A DNA stretch of 64,000 nucleotides from Paguma larvata (GCA_030068075.1 CM057841.1:3036565-3100564); one strand, 5' to 3'; shown: positions 10,401 to 22,600, counted from the stretch's first letter. Translations and numbers: made by a program. Notes: generated by a model from the sequence alone, not told the origin.

Positions 10401-13400
10401 CTTGTGTTTGATCAGTTTACTGACCCTTAAAGACGCCTAGCATGGGGCCTGGCGCACAGCAGTCCCCCGTGAGAGGCAGACCTTTGTCTCTGCAGCTCGC
10501 CTTCCCCTGCACCGGGCCTGCAGACAAGCCCACGGGAGCCCAGGGGTGATTGACACCAGGCCCCGTCATCAGAGTGTCCCCAGCGTGCTGGCTGCTTTTC
10601 TGGCCCAGAGCAGGGGCTGTGCGGTTCTGTAGACTCTGGGGGCTCCTGTTGGGCACCCTCAGGCGGGTGGTCTCGCCTCTCTGAGCCTCCTTCGAGTCCT
10701 CTCTCCAGAGCGGGACTCGTCAGCCCTCCCTGGCAGGGCCCGCTTGGGGACTCAACCACGCACTCACATTAAGGCACGAAGCATGTGGTGAGCCCCCAGA
10801 CAAATGCCCCTGTTTCCTTTGACCGCCTCCCCCCCCCCGCCCTGTCTCCTGCCGCAGGGGTGGCTGGGGGCCTGACCAACCTCTCCAAGATGCCCGCCTG
10901 CAACATCATGCTGCTCGGGGCGCAGCGCAAGACGCTGTCTGGCTTCTCGTCCACCTCCGTGCTGCCCCACACCGGCCACATCTACCACAGCGACATCGTG
11001 CAGTCTCTGCCCCCGGTGAGCCTCCCGCTGTGGCCGAGCAGCCTCGTCTGGGGGGCGGCGTGAGCCTCAGCAACTTGCCCCAGCCGGTGACCGTGGTCAG
11101 GAGCTCAGGGGTCAGGGTCACACAGAGCTTGAGAAGGAGGGCCGCGGAGCAGGTGTGCTGGGGTTGGGATCAACAGCTGGCAGGGGATGTGAGCTCTGTG
11201 CCTCAGTCTCCCTGTCTGTAAAACGGGAGTAGAACCTGCTTCCCGGGGTTGCGATTAGGACTCCTACATATGAAACCCCTTCAGGTCATGCTCGCACATG
11301 ACAAGTGACGTAAGCGTTCACTTGCGGGGTTCAGGGGTCCCCAGACCACCCCCGGTTTCAGTCACCCACTAGAGGGACGCACAGACTCACTGAGCTGACA
11401 CACTTGAGCTGTGGTTCGTTGTCACAGAAGGACAGACTCCCGTCAGCCAAGGGTGGAAGGGTGTGGGGTCAGAGCCAGAAGGGGCATCCACAGCGCTTCC
11501 AGGGATCCCCGTTGCCCTGTCACACCTGGCCTCCACACGTGACAGCCTGAGGGGGAATCGCCACCAGGGAGCCCCACTGAGCCTCCAAGTAGGGAGTCTT
11601 CCCTGGGGTTCCGTCGTGTAGACCTGACCGGGTAGCCCAGGTGGCTGGTACAGGTTCCAGGTTGACCGAGACCCCATAACCCAACCCTCCCCTCCCCCTG
11701 GAACCACATGGTTGGTGTCTGTCTTGTCCAGGGCCCCCAGACCAACAAGGGTTACTGCCCCGGAGCTGAGGGCCAGGCCAGAACTCTTAGGGCACACGTA
11801 GCCACTGCCAGCTTTATCACCTGTGTTTATCGGGACGTGGCTGCGGGTTTGCGTGTTCCGTCTTGGTGCCTGTCCGATCCTGGGCCACCTTCCTCTCGTG
11901 GCACAGGACCCAGTTTCCCGATGTGCAGATGGACGTCTTCTATTTTAATCGCTTTGTTTTTAGCACGCGGCAGTCTCCACTGCAGTGATACAGATGCCTG
12001 TGCAGGGGGCTCCAGCTGTCAGAAAGCGGGTTGAAAGAAAATGCAACAATGATATCTTGTTGCCGTAACAAATTATTACAAGTTTTTACAGTAATGCCGG
12101 CCGGCGGCGGGGATGGTGAAGCGCTGACGGGCAGAGGCTGAGCCCTGCTGGCCGGGGCTTCCGTAATGCTCAGGGGCCGCGCTGACGCAGTCCCCTTCCC
12201 GCTGCTCCAGGATCTCCGGCGGAAGGCGGCCCGGCTGGTGGCCGCCAAGTGCACACTGGCAGCCCGCGTGGACAGTTTCCACGAGAGCACAGAAGGGAAG
12301 GTGAGGCACGGGCAGGCGTCTGTGTGGGTCTGTGGTGTGTCCTGTCCTGGGCGGAGTCACCATCAGGGGACCCACCACGCACGAGCACCGTTCTGAGCGT
12401 GCGAGGGTGCGTGTGTCGCGTGTGAGCGTCGTCGTCCAGCCCCACGGGTCCCAGGTCTACGGAGGCTCTCGCTGCACCAAGTCCGGGTGCTGGAGGCTCT
12501 CCGGGAGGACCCGCCCCCTGCCTTTCCCGGCTGCCGGAGGCGCCTGCCGCGGGGGCTCGCGGCCCTCCTCCGTCCACACCGCCAGCAGCCTGGCGTCTTC
12601 CATCTCTCCCTGACTCGGGGCCTGTCTCCATGGGTCCTCCTTGGACTCGTAAGGACGCGGCGACGACGTGGGGCCCACGCTGCCCGTCTCAGACACTCCC
12701 CCTCTTCAGATGTTTAACCTGGTCACACCCACAAAGTTCCTTTTGTCGTGTCAGGCGCCACGTCCCTCAGGACCGGAGACGAGGACGTGGACGCTCTGGT
12801 GGGGCAGTTTTGCCTGCTGCACCAGGACCTGTCATCATCCAGACCGTCATGCGGTCTGCCTCTGTCTTCCTTGGCAGACTCGCTCCGTGGAAGTGGATGT
12901 GTTTTGTGTCTTGCGCACTGGCGTCCAGACACCCAGCCTGGCACAGTGTTCAGGGTTTTGATTTTCTTCCTCCTCCTTGCTCCCTCTCTTCCTCTCGACC
13001 GCTGGTCGAGCTGCTCGGGGTGCAGCAGTGAGCTGCCCGGACCGAAGCCCTGTGTGCGCTCGTTCGCGTTCTGGTTGGGGGCAGAGCGAGGAGACCGGGT
13101 CATCCGTGGTGTGTCTAGTGGCGCTGTGTCGGTGCTGAGTAGGGGTGAGGGTGCCAGGCGGGTGGGGGCAGCGGGCGCAGGTCTAACCCGGGTGTCAGGG
13201 GCCCGGGGCTTCTCTGAAGAGGCGAAGGTGTGACGTGCACCTGTACACCGGGCGCCGTGAGCACCTGGGGAGCGGCCAGTGCGCAGGCCCCAGCCTGGCC
13301 GTGGGCTGGGCAGGTCCTGCAGACAGCTCGGCTGCAGCAGAGGTGCTGGAGAGGGGCGGCATTTGGGGTCTTTCCGAAGGATGAGGTTGGTGGCAGAGAA

Positions 13401-15911
13401 AGCACAGGCGAGGCTCCCAGGTGACTGGGACCGAAGGCTGCGGAGGAGGCGCGGGCCTGGGGCTGGCTGTTTCATTTGAGGGGCTGCCCGCAGCCCCGTT
13501 GAGGAGACAGTTGTGTGTGTGGTGCAGGGAGGAGGCTGGGCCCGAGAATGGGCGGCCCCCTGGGCCCTGACAGGACCCTCGCGCCCTCTCCAGGTGGGCT
13601 ACGAACTGAAGGACGAGATCGAGCGCAAGTTTGACAAGTGGCAGGAGCCGCCCCCCGTGAAGCAGGTGAAGCCGCTGCCTGCGCCCCTGGACGGGCAGCG
13701 CAAGAAGCGAGGCGGCCGCAGGTGGGCCCCGAGGGCCAGGGGGCTGGGGAGGGGAGGGACGGGGCTCAGTCCCCGCTGACCCTGGGCGCCCATCCCCAGG
13801 TACCGCAAGATGAAGGAGCGGCTGGGGCTGACCGAGATCCGGAAGCAGGCCAACCGCATGAGCTTTGGAGAGGTCAGACCGCAGCCCGGACACCCCGCCC
13901 TTTCCCGCTCGCCGCAGGGCCTCGGGGGTCCTCTTTGTCACAGCTCTGCCCCTGCCGCGTTTTTCCTTCTCTGTGCTAGGGCACTTCCCTCCCCCACATC
14001 CCGCACCCCTGCACAGCGCTCTGTGCGGCCCTGTCCCCCGTCCCCTCATCCCCCCACTCTTCCGTACATGCCTTGCCCTTGGCTTCGCCTCTGCCACCGT
14101 CTCACCTGCACGTCGGCCCGCGGCTCCCGCGAGGACAGCTCAGGCGGCCTCTCACCTGCGCCCCCGGCTTCGGTCGTGGACACCGTGCACGAGCACGTGC
14201 GCACACACGGCCCCTTCCGGGTGTCATCTTGGCCCCGCAGGCGCCCGAATCAGGTGAGCGCCTGGGTGTCCAGCCGATGGAAGGCGGCTGACTCCGGGAC
14301 GCCTTCTCCTCCCGCCAGATTGAGGAGGACGCCTACCAGGAGGACCTGGGCTTCAGCCTGGGCCATCTGGGCAAATCAGGCAGCGGGCGTGTACGGCAGA
14401 CACAGGTGAACGAGGCCACCAAAGCCAGGATCTCCAAGACACTGCAGGTACAGACCAGGCCTGGGCGGGCCCGGGGGTGAGGGGGCACTGGTGGGCGAGC
14501 CCAGGTCAAGCCCAGACGTCCTCCCCCCACCCCCCCATGCCCACAGCGGACACTGCAGAAGCAGAGTGTGGTGTACGGAGGGAAGTCCACCATCCGCGAC
14601 CGCTCCTCAGGGACAGCCTCCAGTGTGGCCTTCACACCACTCCAGGTACTGGGTGCCGGAGTCCGGGGCCTCCACTCCCAGCTTTCCCAGTGGCCCTGGG
14701 CTTCAGCCTCCTGCCTGTGAGACAGGCACACGGTCGAGCTCCTCACAGGGCTGGTGTGGACAGTGCCTCATTGAAGCCCCCGGAGGGCATAGCCCAGTTC
14801 CTGGTGCTCAGGCCAGTGGGGACAGAAGGGACACGGTCCTGCCTGCAAGCACAGGCGGGCCTTAGAATCAGGCCGGGCTGTGGGCAACCTGTGACCTTGA
14901 GCACGCCCAGTCCCTCCCGAGGTGCTGGGTGGTTGGACGACTGCAGGCCCACGTAAGAAGTTCATAGCTGGCTGGGAGGGAGGTGGAGGTCCCAGCCCCG
15001 CCAGTGCACAGATGGAGCCACTGCGCCCGTCCCTTCCTTGGCGTACTTGCCCACAAAAGAGGGCTCGGGTGTCCCACAGCAAGGGTCAGCTTTGCCCCGT
15101 CAGCAAGGGTCTCCTGAGCACCTAAGTCCCAAGCACCGTTGGAGGGGCCGGGGGTAAAACGTCAGTCACCAGGCAGTAAGCCTTGCCCTGCGGAGCTATG
15201 GGGGACAGGTCAGATAGGTGAGAGAAGACACACAGCCTGGTGGGAGGTGGCAAGTGCACAGAGAAGAGGGGCGAGGGGGTCAGGCTGGAGCTGCCCGGGG
15301 AGGCCTCAGCGAGAGGGTGAGGGTCACCACGTGGAGGAGGCTGGGAAAGGTGCCGGCCAGCGTGCGGCCCCCAGCGCGGGTCACTGTCACCACTGGGGTT
15401 GGTGTGCTTCGCACCAGGGCCACAGGCGAGCCGCTTCGCTCCGTGACTCAGAGTCACAGAAGTTCCTTACTCAGGAACCAAACCGGGTCGGCTATTCTGC
15501 AGCGTTGGTGTTTTTAAAATCGTCTGGAGGGCTTGTTAAATACGCAGATGCCCAGGTCCTCCCCACCCTCTCCTCACCCCAGACCCGCAGAGTCAGAGTC
15601 TCCTCAGGTTTGGGGTTGGGGCGGGGGGGAGCGGTTTGCGACTGGCAGATGTCCTCTCTCCACCTGGAGCCCCAGGACCATTGAAAAGGACTCCCCGACA
15701 TTTCATGAGCCTCTTACTGGGTCGGGGGCCTTGTCGGGGGCCAGCCCAGCGCCCCACCCCATCGTCACCTCCCTCGCCTGCCCAGGGCCTGGAGATTGTG
15801 AACCCGCAAGCAGCTGAGAAGAAGGTGGCCGAGGCCAACCAGAAGTACTTCTCCAGCATGGCCGAGTTCCTCAAGGTCAAGGGCGAGAAGAGCGGCATCA
15901 TGTCCACCTGA
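4479..15911 (+). CDS. PRPF31: PRPF31, U4/U6 small nuclear ribonucleoprotein Prp31
   Basis: Thirteen coding exons: 4479-4655, 4749-4809, 6185-6268, 6867-6965, 7807-7913, 8920-9089, 10858-11015, 12211-12300, 13594-13721, 13800-13872, 14319-14447, 14547-14645, 15786-15911. All have GT-AG borders. The product starts MSLADELLADLEEAAEEEEG and ends KVKGEKSGIMST. With one extra base in the 6867-6965 exon ignored, it is 499 aa, the human length. Order along the protein: acidic N-terminus (1-60), helical NOSIC/coiled-coil part, Nop domain (about 215-333) that binds the 15.5K-U4 snRNA complex, and a basic nuclear signal RKKRGGRR at 351-358. It is needed to assemble the U4/U6.U5 tri-snRNP in the nucleus. 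Oddity: the fifth exon of the gene reads ACA GGT TAA instead of the expected ACA GTT AAG, a frameshift with a stop at codon 140. Human loss-of-function alleles cause dominant retinitis pigmentosa (RP11) with incomplete penetrance. Confidence 0.96.
4970..5183 (-). mobile_element. CAN-SINE (felid tRNA-derived SINE), PRPF31 intron
   Basis: Reverse-oriented. The 5' head reads 'ccgggcgcc' at the right end, with 'cagcacagagcccgac' in the body and a T-rich 3' end at the left. It is diverged. Confidence 0.85.
5256..5482 (-). mobile_element. CAN-SINE, PRPF31 intron
   Basis: A second reverse-oriented copy, only about 75 bp from the first. It has a TTTATTTTTAATGTTTATTC end, a GAGAGAGA body, 'ctgtcagcacagagcccgac', and a head at about 5465-5482. 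Confidence 0.88.
8752..8850. repeat. Alternating purine-pyrimidine (GT/CA/CG) tract, PRPF31 intron 6
   Basis: A GCGT/GTGT run (8752-8790) is followed by a CACA/CGCA/CACGTG run (8794-8850), so the two halves are also partly inverted. Such alternation can adopt Z-DNA, and the inverted halves can form a cruciform. Confidence 0.75.
9555..9910. mobile_element. Old interspersed repeat, family not assigned
   Basis: The phrases 'ggctgccgtgacaaagtacc' at 9569 and 'gaggtcataggggtagcgct' at 9850 are familiar from abundant ancient mammalian repeats. Related pieces appear at about 10070-10200 and 12710-12800. I cannot name the family safely. Confidence 0.4.
11185..11310 (+). mobile_element. MIR-like SINE fragment
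   Basis: 'gtgcctcagtctccctgtct' followed by 'gtaaaacgggagtagaacc' is the core and 3' part of a MIR element. It lies in the PRPF31 intron after exon 8. Confidence 0.6.
15490..15600. mobile_element. hAT-Charlie-type DNA transposon relic
   Basis: 'tctggagggcttgttaaata' and the bases following at 15521-15600 match the inside of a MER1-type non-autonomous element. It lies in the last PRPF31 intron. Confidence 0.5.
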
Positions 15912-16150
15912 GGGACGGCACCCAGGTGGCTGCCCCGAAGCTATGGGCCCTGCCCTTCTCAGGGGACTGTGGTCAGGACCGGCGGGGAGGGCCTCTCAGC
16001 AGCCCCGTGCCCAGACTGTCCGAGGAGGTGCAGGAGGAGGCCCGGCCCCCTGAGCACCAGGACGGCCTCCCCATTCCGGGGGTGGAGCCAGTTCTCGTCA
16101 CGCCGCATCTTTTTTACCCAGGAAGGGAGATGACTTTTGGAAAAAGTGCA

Positions 16151-16156
16151 ATTAAA
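16151..16156 (+). terminator. PRPF31 polyadenylation signal ATTAAA
   Basis: ATTAAA lies 240 bp after the PRPF31 stop codon. It is the first clear signal and gives a short 3' UTR, as in human. Confidence 0.75.
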
Positions 16157-16889
16157 AGCACAGTATCATTATCAGTTTCTGTTCCTGGGGAGGGATCGTT
16201 TGTCAGACATCTGCAAGGCTGGAGGAGTCCTGTGGGGCCTGGGGGACGGAGCCGGGGCTCCCGACCCAGGTGGTGTCTCGCCCCCCGCCCCCTACTCCCG
16301 CCGTCCACTCCCCGGTCCTGGATCCCAGGAAGAGTAGAGCGCTCCCCGTGCCCAAACCACCACTTAGAGAATGGCCGCTGTTCTGACGTCCTAGTGACAT
16401 GGCTGCCGAGGGCCCCTGCCCTGAAACCAGGCCGGCCCGGGCGGCTGTGGGGTCTCAGGTGCGCGAGCCTCCGCGCCACGGCTCCCTCATGCAGACGTGA
16501 AGGACGCCCAGGGCATGTTCAGCACTGGGCTCCCTGTCGGGGTGCGGGGTGCGGAGTGGAGAGCCAAGCCCCGGTGGGGCCGAGCATGCAGGCTCCCTGC
16601 TGGCAGGGGCTCGGTGCGTCAGGAGTTCCCGCCAGCTCAGCAAGAGGGGACCCCAGGCTGTCTTGGAACCGGGCCTCCACCGAGGCCTCCTTCACTCTGG
16701 CCGAGGGGCATGTGACCTGTGGGTGCGTGGGGCAGTCCCAGTGGCTACCCTGCAAGAGCTAAGTAAGACAGTGCCCCACCCGGGGGCCTGTCGGCTGTGC
16801 TCTGGAGCTGGGCTTCACGGTGCTCCGGGGCCCTGGCCACTTACCTTTGAGGTCAGGGCCACTCCTAGGTGCCCAGGAGGCACAGCCCG

Positions 16890-16935
16890 CCCTGTACCTG
16901 TGCGCTCTGTACCTGTGCGCCCTGTACCTGTGCCC
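16890..16935. repeat. Short tandem repeat, about 14-bp unit x 3
   Basis: 'ctgtacctgtgcgc' recurs three times with small changes. It is intergenic, downstream of PRPF31. Confidence 0.7.
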
Positions 16936-17339
16936 GTCTCCCACCCTCCAGCTCTCGATTTCTCCCTGGGGCTATAACTGGCTGAGCCCGACCTGAGATT
17001 TCCCTCCCTGCTGCTCTCTCTGGGCTGTCCCTCATCACACTTGTTCCAAGTGTGTCTGAGTTCTGGGTCCGCTCTGTGGACCTTAGCAGCTCTCTGAATC
17101 TCCTCTCTCACGTCAGGCTACACCACCTGGGAGGTACCTTCTAGTGGCCAAATTATCCAGGTCACTTAACTGTTTCCCCAAGTTTATCTCAGAGTCTTTC
17201 AATGAGCACTGTTTAAAAGTGACAGCCTCTGCTGATCTCTGCTGATGGGTCTGCCCAGGAAGGGCACTCTGCCCATCACTGTTCAGAACCTCCACCTCCG
17301 TGGCCAGGGTCAGAAAGGATCAGAGTCACCTGGTGCACA

Positions 17340-18080
17340 GTCCTGCATAGTCTTAGAGACGCTCAGAGCTGGACATGCTTCAGAATTACCTGGGTGGCTC
17401 GTTAAAACCAGGGTTTCAGGGCCCAGAGTTTCTGATTCAGTCGGTCTATGGAGGAGCTCAAAAATGTGCATTTCTAGTAAGTTCCCGGGTGATGTTTATG
17501 CTGCTGGTCCAGGTACCTAGTTTGAGAACCCACTGCTCCAGAAAATTCTCATCAGATTAGCTGCACGTTGGAATCATCTAAGCAGATTTAAAACTTATTA
17601 TCTGGTCCATGCCCTCAAAAATTCAGATTTCATTGATCTAGGGTGAGCCCCGAGCATCTGGATTTTTTTTGTGTTTTTTTTTTTCCAAGCCACCTAGGTG
17701 ATTCTAACGTGCGGCCGAGTTGGAGGGCCACTGGTCTGAATCCTTGCTCTTCAAAAGTGCCAAGTGTGGACCATCAGCATCACCTGGAAACTTGTCAAAA
17801 AAAGCAGAATCTGGGACCTTCTGATTCAGAATCTGCTTTTTAGCAAATCTTAAAATGGTTCCCAAGACCTCTGAGTGGCCCTGCTCCATCCAGGGACCAC
17901 ACTTGGAAGAGCAAGGCTCTTGAGGAATGACTCTCGAACCCCAGTAAGCATGAGAATCAACCCAGGGAAGTGTGTAAAAGTGCAGACCTCTAGGCCTCGC
18001 TCCTCAGGTCCCTGTGGCCCAAGAACACTGCATGTTTAGTCATTTCCCGTCCCTCGCCAGATGATTTAGGTGCCGCTCTC
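17340..18080. mobile_element. Cluster of about four hAT-Charlie / MER1-type relics
   Basis: Four consecutive segments (about 17340-17540, 17540-17725, 17725-17925, 17930-18080) each carry variants of 'aatcacctgg', 'gggcccagagtttctgattc', 'tgcatttctagtaagttccc' and 'ggtgatg...gctgctggtcc'. These are hallmark phrases of a short non-autonomous hAT family. All are diverged and non-coding. Confidence 0.6.
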
Positions 18081-18929
18081 AATTGCAACTTCCTTCGGTT
18101 TACCGTACTTTTTTTTATATATTCACTGTGTGGCCGGTGGCAAATGCCTGGTGGGTGGTTCGGGCACCAATGCCTACCAAGTAGTCAACTACAGTCATCC
18201 CTCGCATTCATTCACCTATTCATTCAGCAGTCACTGTGCTTCCTGGGGATGCAAACTCCGGAAGGGCAGACTGGAGTTATTACGGAAACGATGGTAGAAG
18301 TGCAAAAGCGAATCCTGCACGGCAGATCGGCAAGTCTTCCCCACTGGAGCGCAAAGCAGAGAGCAGGAGGGGACAGGGTAGACCCCTCTGTTCTTCTGCA
18401 GCGTCTCCACAACACCGAGGAAGCGGGCTACAGAGGACAGTGCCCCACAGTAACCGCACAACCTGGCCGAGGCAGGATAGAAACGCCATGCCCCCGCCAA
18501 GGGTATGCGAGGTACCAGTGACTTGGGGCACTGGCCACTGCTTCCTTCCCTCCGTCCACCATGCAGAGACTCAAGAGATAATGCCAAAGAGGCACTTGCA
18601 GGAAGACGACGCACCTGGGGCACAAGGGCTGCGGAAGGATGCGCCCAGGAACCGAGCCTGCCTGCTACGCCCCATTTCACACGCTTCGGGGGCGGGTACC
18701 AAACCCGTCGCGGCGCTGCAGGACGCGTTGGGGCGAATGGCAACGGCCTGGGCCGAAGAGGGGAAAGGGGTGGACCCTCTAGCCCAGCTCCTCCCCGGTG
18801 GCTGCTTTGAGTGGCAGGCGACTCCAGCTCAGCCCCCGCTTTGAAGGTACCTGTCTGCCTCTCATTAGGTGCTCGGCCTTTAACGCCCACGCTCCATGCC
18901 TTCCTCCGCTTTTCCCACCCACTTCCAGA

Positions 18930-19275
18930 ACTAACCAATGGCTTAGGGGCAGAATATCCCCTCATAACCAATTAAAAATGGCTCTAAACTTGACGGACGA
19001 CTTCCCGCCCCTGATCAGCTTAGCTCCTCCCCCCGGCCAATTGGTTTAGGAGAGGGGGGCGGGTGTATCCAATCAGCATGCCAATTACCTCTTGATTGAC
19101 GCACGGGCCCTCGCGCTGGCGTGTTGTGCCCTGAGGCGGGGAGGAGGAGGAGCGGGGAAGAAAACCAGAGCCAATCCTAGCAGTCTGCGCGGGAGGCCAA
19201 TCGAACGCCGCGCCTTGGAGCGATTGCCCAATTGGCGAGAGGGGGCCGGCTGCATCCCTGCCAAGGGCCAATAGG
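18930..19275 (+). promoter_or_regulatory. CNOT3 promoter with CCAAT-box array
   Basis: Nine CCAAT pentamers lie on the plus strand at 18935, 18968, 19037, 19069, 19081, 19171, 19197, 19228 and 19268. Two inverted copies at 19040 and 19231 overlap two of them. They lie within about 340 bp, just before the CpG island that holds the CNOT3 5' end. CCAAT boxes bind the NF-Y trimer. Confidence 0.75.
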
Positions 19276-19329
19276 ACACGTCCGAGGGGGAAGAGCGACG
19301 TGCCGCAGGAGCAATCATAGGCCTCCATT

Positions 19330-19626
19330 CGGGACTCGGAGGCGGGTCGGCGCCAGAGACGAGAAGAGAGGAGGGAGGCCTCCTCCGCCGCCGCCATCTT
19401 GGACCGGCCCGGTCAGCTTCCGCGGAGCCATCGGCAGACGCCGCGGCCTCCCTTGAGCCCCGACCCCGTCGTCAGAACAACCCCGGGCCCACTTCCCCCC
19501 ACCCCACTTCCGCTTCGCGCCGCTATCGCGATAGCGCCCGGGCCCGGGGCGCGAGAAAAAGGCGGCGGGCGCTCGCCTCCCCCGCCTGTCGCGATACGCT
19601 CCTCAGCGGCGGCGCCAGCTCCTGTG
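19330..19626 (+). other. CNOT3: Probable non-coding first exon of CNOT3
   Basis: GC-rich sequence with 'ccgccgccgccatcttgg' (a YY1-like CCATCTTG element at 19393) ends at a good donor, GTGAGA, at 19627. The first coding exon is almost 4 kb away and has its own acceptor, so a non-coding first exon is required. The exact limits are inferred. Confidence 0.5.
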
Positions 19627-22600
19627 GTGAGAGCGTCAGGCTCGACTGGGCCGGACCCCTTCCTTTCCTCCCCCGGCGCCACCGCCGCCCTCCCCGCCGC
19701 CTCCTGCCCCGGCGATACCGCCGCCTGTCGCGACATGGCCGCCCCCTCACGGCCCCCCGGCTCCGGCGCGGGCTCCCGGCAGGGGCGGCCCCGGCGCCCG
19801 TCGGCGCCCGTGCCCCCTCCGCGCCCCGCGGCGGCGCCGGGCTCCTCGGCGGGGGTGCGGGTGCGCGGGGCCGCCCCCTCCGCGTCGCCCTCGGCCCCTC
19901 GCCGCAGGGACGGGCGCGCCCAGGTCGCGGGTGCCCGCCCCCCTTGGCCGCAGCCCCTCCTGGGCGAGGCGGCCGCCCTCACGTGGGGGTCGGACCCCTC
20001 CGAGGCAGGCCCGCGGGCGGGGCGGGGGGCTCCGTTCCGGGGCCCGGCCCCCTGCGCGGCCCCGAAGTTTCCCCTGCGGCGAGAAGCCGAGGGGGGTCAG
20101 GGCTATCCTGAGCGGTACCTGCTCGGAGTGGGCTGCGCGTCCACCGTTGGGGCTGTGGCCCCGAGCCCCTGGCCTGTGGTGTCACTCCCACTTAGCCTCC
20201 CCACGTCCTGGTGACACCTTCCAAAGCCCCTGCCTTCGCTGGGCTGCAGACGGTGTCCTGCCGCGGGCAGTGCAAGCACCCCTGATTCTAAACTGTGCCA
20301 GCCTCTCCGAGCAGGGTTGCCCCTTCCCCCAGCATTGACACCCCCGCTGCTTGGGGACTGCCCCCAGCGTGACCCTTTGCTGCTGCTGCTGTGTCTGAGG
20401 TTCCTGTTCCCCGTTCACATCCGTTCTTCCAGAAGGCCGGGGTCCCGCCCCCCTCGGGGCTTGTGCTGCGTCCCCCGGCCGCGAGTGTGTGAGCCTGCCG
20501 GCGCTGACGATCGGGGCTCCGGGGCGCGCCCTCCCCGCTCCCACTTCCTAGCCGAGAGGTTCCTGTGCTGTGACACGTGGGCTGTGCCGGCCGGGGCTGC
20601 GCTCCGTCCTCCCGGGGCTCCCGGGGCAGGAAACTTTCTCAGCACTTCCGCCTCGCACGTTCCCCAGGGACGGTTCCGGCCCCTCCGGTGTCGGTGCGCT
20701 TGTGGGGTCTCGCCGTGTGGGACCAGGGCTTCTGTTCTCGGCTGAGACGCGGTTCTGCGTGGTGCGGGTCCGCCTTCCAAAGTGGGGTTCCCAGGCCCCC
20801 GTCCTTGGTATTGGGCCTCCCAGTGGGCAGAGACGTACCTCCACCCCGGGACCTAACACGTCCGTCCTCCAGCGTCAGCAGCCCCCGGGGGAAGGATCGG
20901 CTGGCATCGCCGCCAGCGCCAGGCGCCAAGCTCCTGGCCCCAGCGCGAGGCCTCTGCGTGGGGGCACACGACAGCCCCCCGGATTAGGGACCACCGGGTG
21001 TCGGCTTCCAGGACTGCGCCTTCCCCCCTCCTGTGCGGCCCCTGCCAGGCCTGTGTGTGACTGCGGTCCTCTTCCCTGGGGTCAAGTCTGGGGGCTCTCC
21101 TTTAGGAGTTACGTCCCTCATTTGCGTGGCTGCTGGCTTCTGGTAGTCTGGCGCCCCGGCCCTGGAGGGGATCCTCTCCCGGGTGGAGACTGGTTTTGGT
21201 GGAGCCTCCTGGGCCGGCTCCCAGGTTCCCCAGTCCTGTTGGAGACCCCTTAACGTGAGCCTGCAGGCTCTTGGGTGCCTGAGCTGCTCCCTGTCTGGGC
21301 TGGAGATCAGGCCTTTCCCTGCAGGATCTTGCTGGGTCCCCCCGAGAGCGGTGGGGCTCCCAGCGCTTTAAGAATGGAGCTTCTCTGGGGTGGTACCTCC
21401 ACTTCAGGGCTCAGGCTCCAGCTTTCTTTCTCTCTGGTCCTTTGCGGGGGGGGGGGTGGGGGGGGGGGGGGGTGGGAGGGGGTGGAAGGTGTCTTGATGT
21501 GGGGTCTCTCTTTAGAGGGAGGGGCTCCTGCGTCCCGTAGTACCCGCCCTGTCTAGGGGGTGCAGGTACCCTTGGCCTGTGGTGCCTCCCCTAGATCTGG
21601 TGGTGTCTTCTCTGGGCCTCGGCTCTTCCCCACTTGAGGGTCTGAGACTCTGGTCCCGCTGGCACCTTGCTTCCGACTCCTGCAGGACTTTTTGCTGCCA
21701 CAGTCTGTTCCCTTTTTAGGGGTATCACCTCCCCGCTGAGCCAGGTGTCCCCACCCCTCGGTGTGGAGTTCCTCGTCTAGGGATAGAAAGGAGGCGTCGC
21801 CTCCCTCTGGGCTGGAAGCAGGGGTGCAAACTCCTGTGTTCCGTCCTGTCCCTGATCCCGGGCGGGACTCCCTTTCTGTGGTGGGAGTCCTGGCTCTGTC
21901 CTGAGCTCCAGATCGAAGGCTCTGAGTCCCTTTTCTGGCTGCCTTGCCCTCCTGGAGCTGGGATTTCCCTGTGTGGGGACTGGGCCCCCTCGGTGTGGCA
22001 GCTGGGCCTGGGCCCAGGGTCTTGCTCTTCTCTTGGTTGGCCCTTCGAGGAGATTGATGCTCCCTCGGGTCTGAGGTGTCACAGCCACTGGGGTCCCCAC
22101 TGGGCCCCTGCGGAGGGTGCTGGTACCAGCTCAGGGCCTCTGGTTCTAGAGCGTGCTCTCTGGTACACCGTCCCACCGGGAGCTACCAGCTGTGTGGGAT
22201 TGAAACAGTTGAAATACAGATGAAAGAGTCCACTTGCTGGTGGGTGAGCCACGTTCTCCGTGTTCAGCGGCACGGCGGCACGGGCAGCACAGATACACTG
22301 CAGGAGTGCGGTTGGCTGGGACTGTTTCTGAGAGTCCGTCGCGGTGGGCGGGGACCCGCCTGGTAGGGCCTACCCGTTTGAGGCTCAGTCCTGGGTTTGG
22401 TCTGGGCTGCTCTGGGGCGCCCTACCCTGGGCTTGTGGAGTGGGAACCCCCTCCATCTCGGAGCCATGGTTTTTGGTCAGGCCCCCTTTCTAGGGGGTAA
22501 CCTTGGGGAACGCAGGGGAGCCCCTGGATCTCCGTCAGTCTTGGTGTTGAGCCTTCAGCTGTGGCTTCCCCCTGGGCCAGAGCTCCTGGTGACTCCTCTT

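Larger units (their letters stand above)
16160..18930. other. PRPF31 - CNOT3 intergenic region
   Basis: No gene is supported. The first kilobase is plain GC-rich DNA, 17.3-18.1 kb is a run of DNA-transposon relics, and 18.2-18.9 kb is GC-rich sequence leading into the CNOT3 promoter. Open frames on both strands at 18.2-18.97 kb lack family resemblance and are probably chance. Confidence 0.6.

Noticed and set aside
18231..18971. Overlapping 200-246 codon frames on both strands upstream of CNOT3
   Set aside because: Open frames on both strands at once point to base composition. No recognisable domain.
19399..20214. 271-codon plus-strand frame, Pro/Ala/Arg rich
   Set aside because: It is entirely inside the CpG island around CNOT3 exon 1 and has low-complexity composition typical of GC-rich non-coding DNA.
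20570..21253. 227-codon frame in the CNOT3 5' intron
   Set aside because: No splice support or family resemblance; GC-rich intron.
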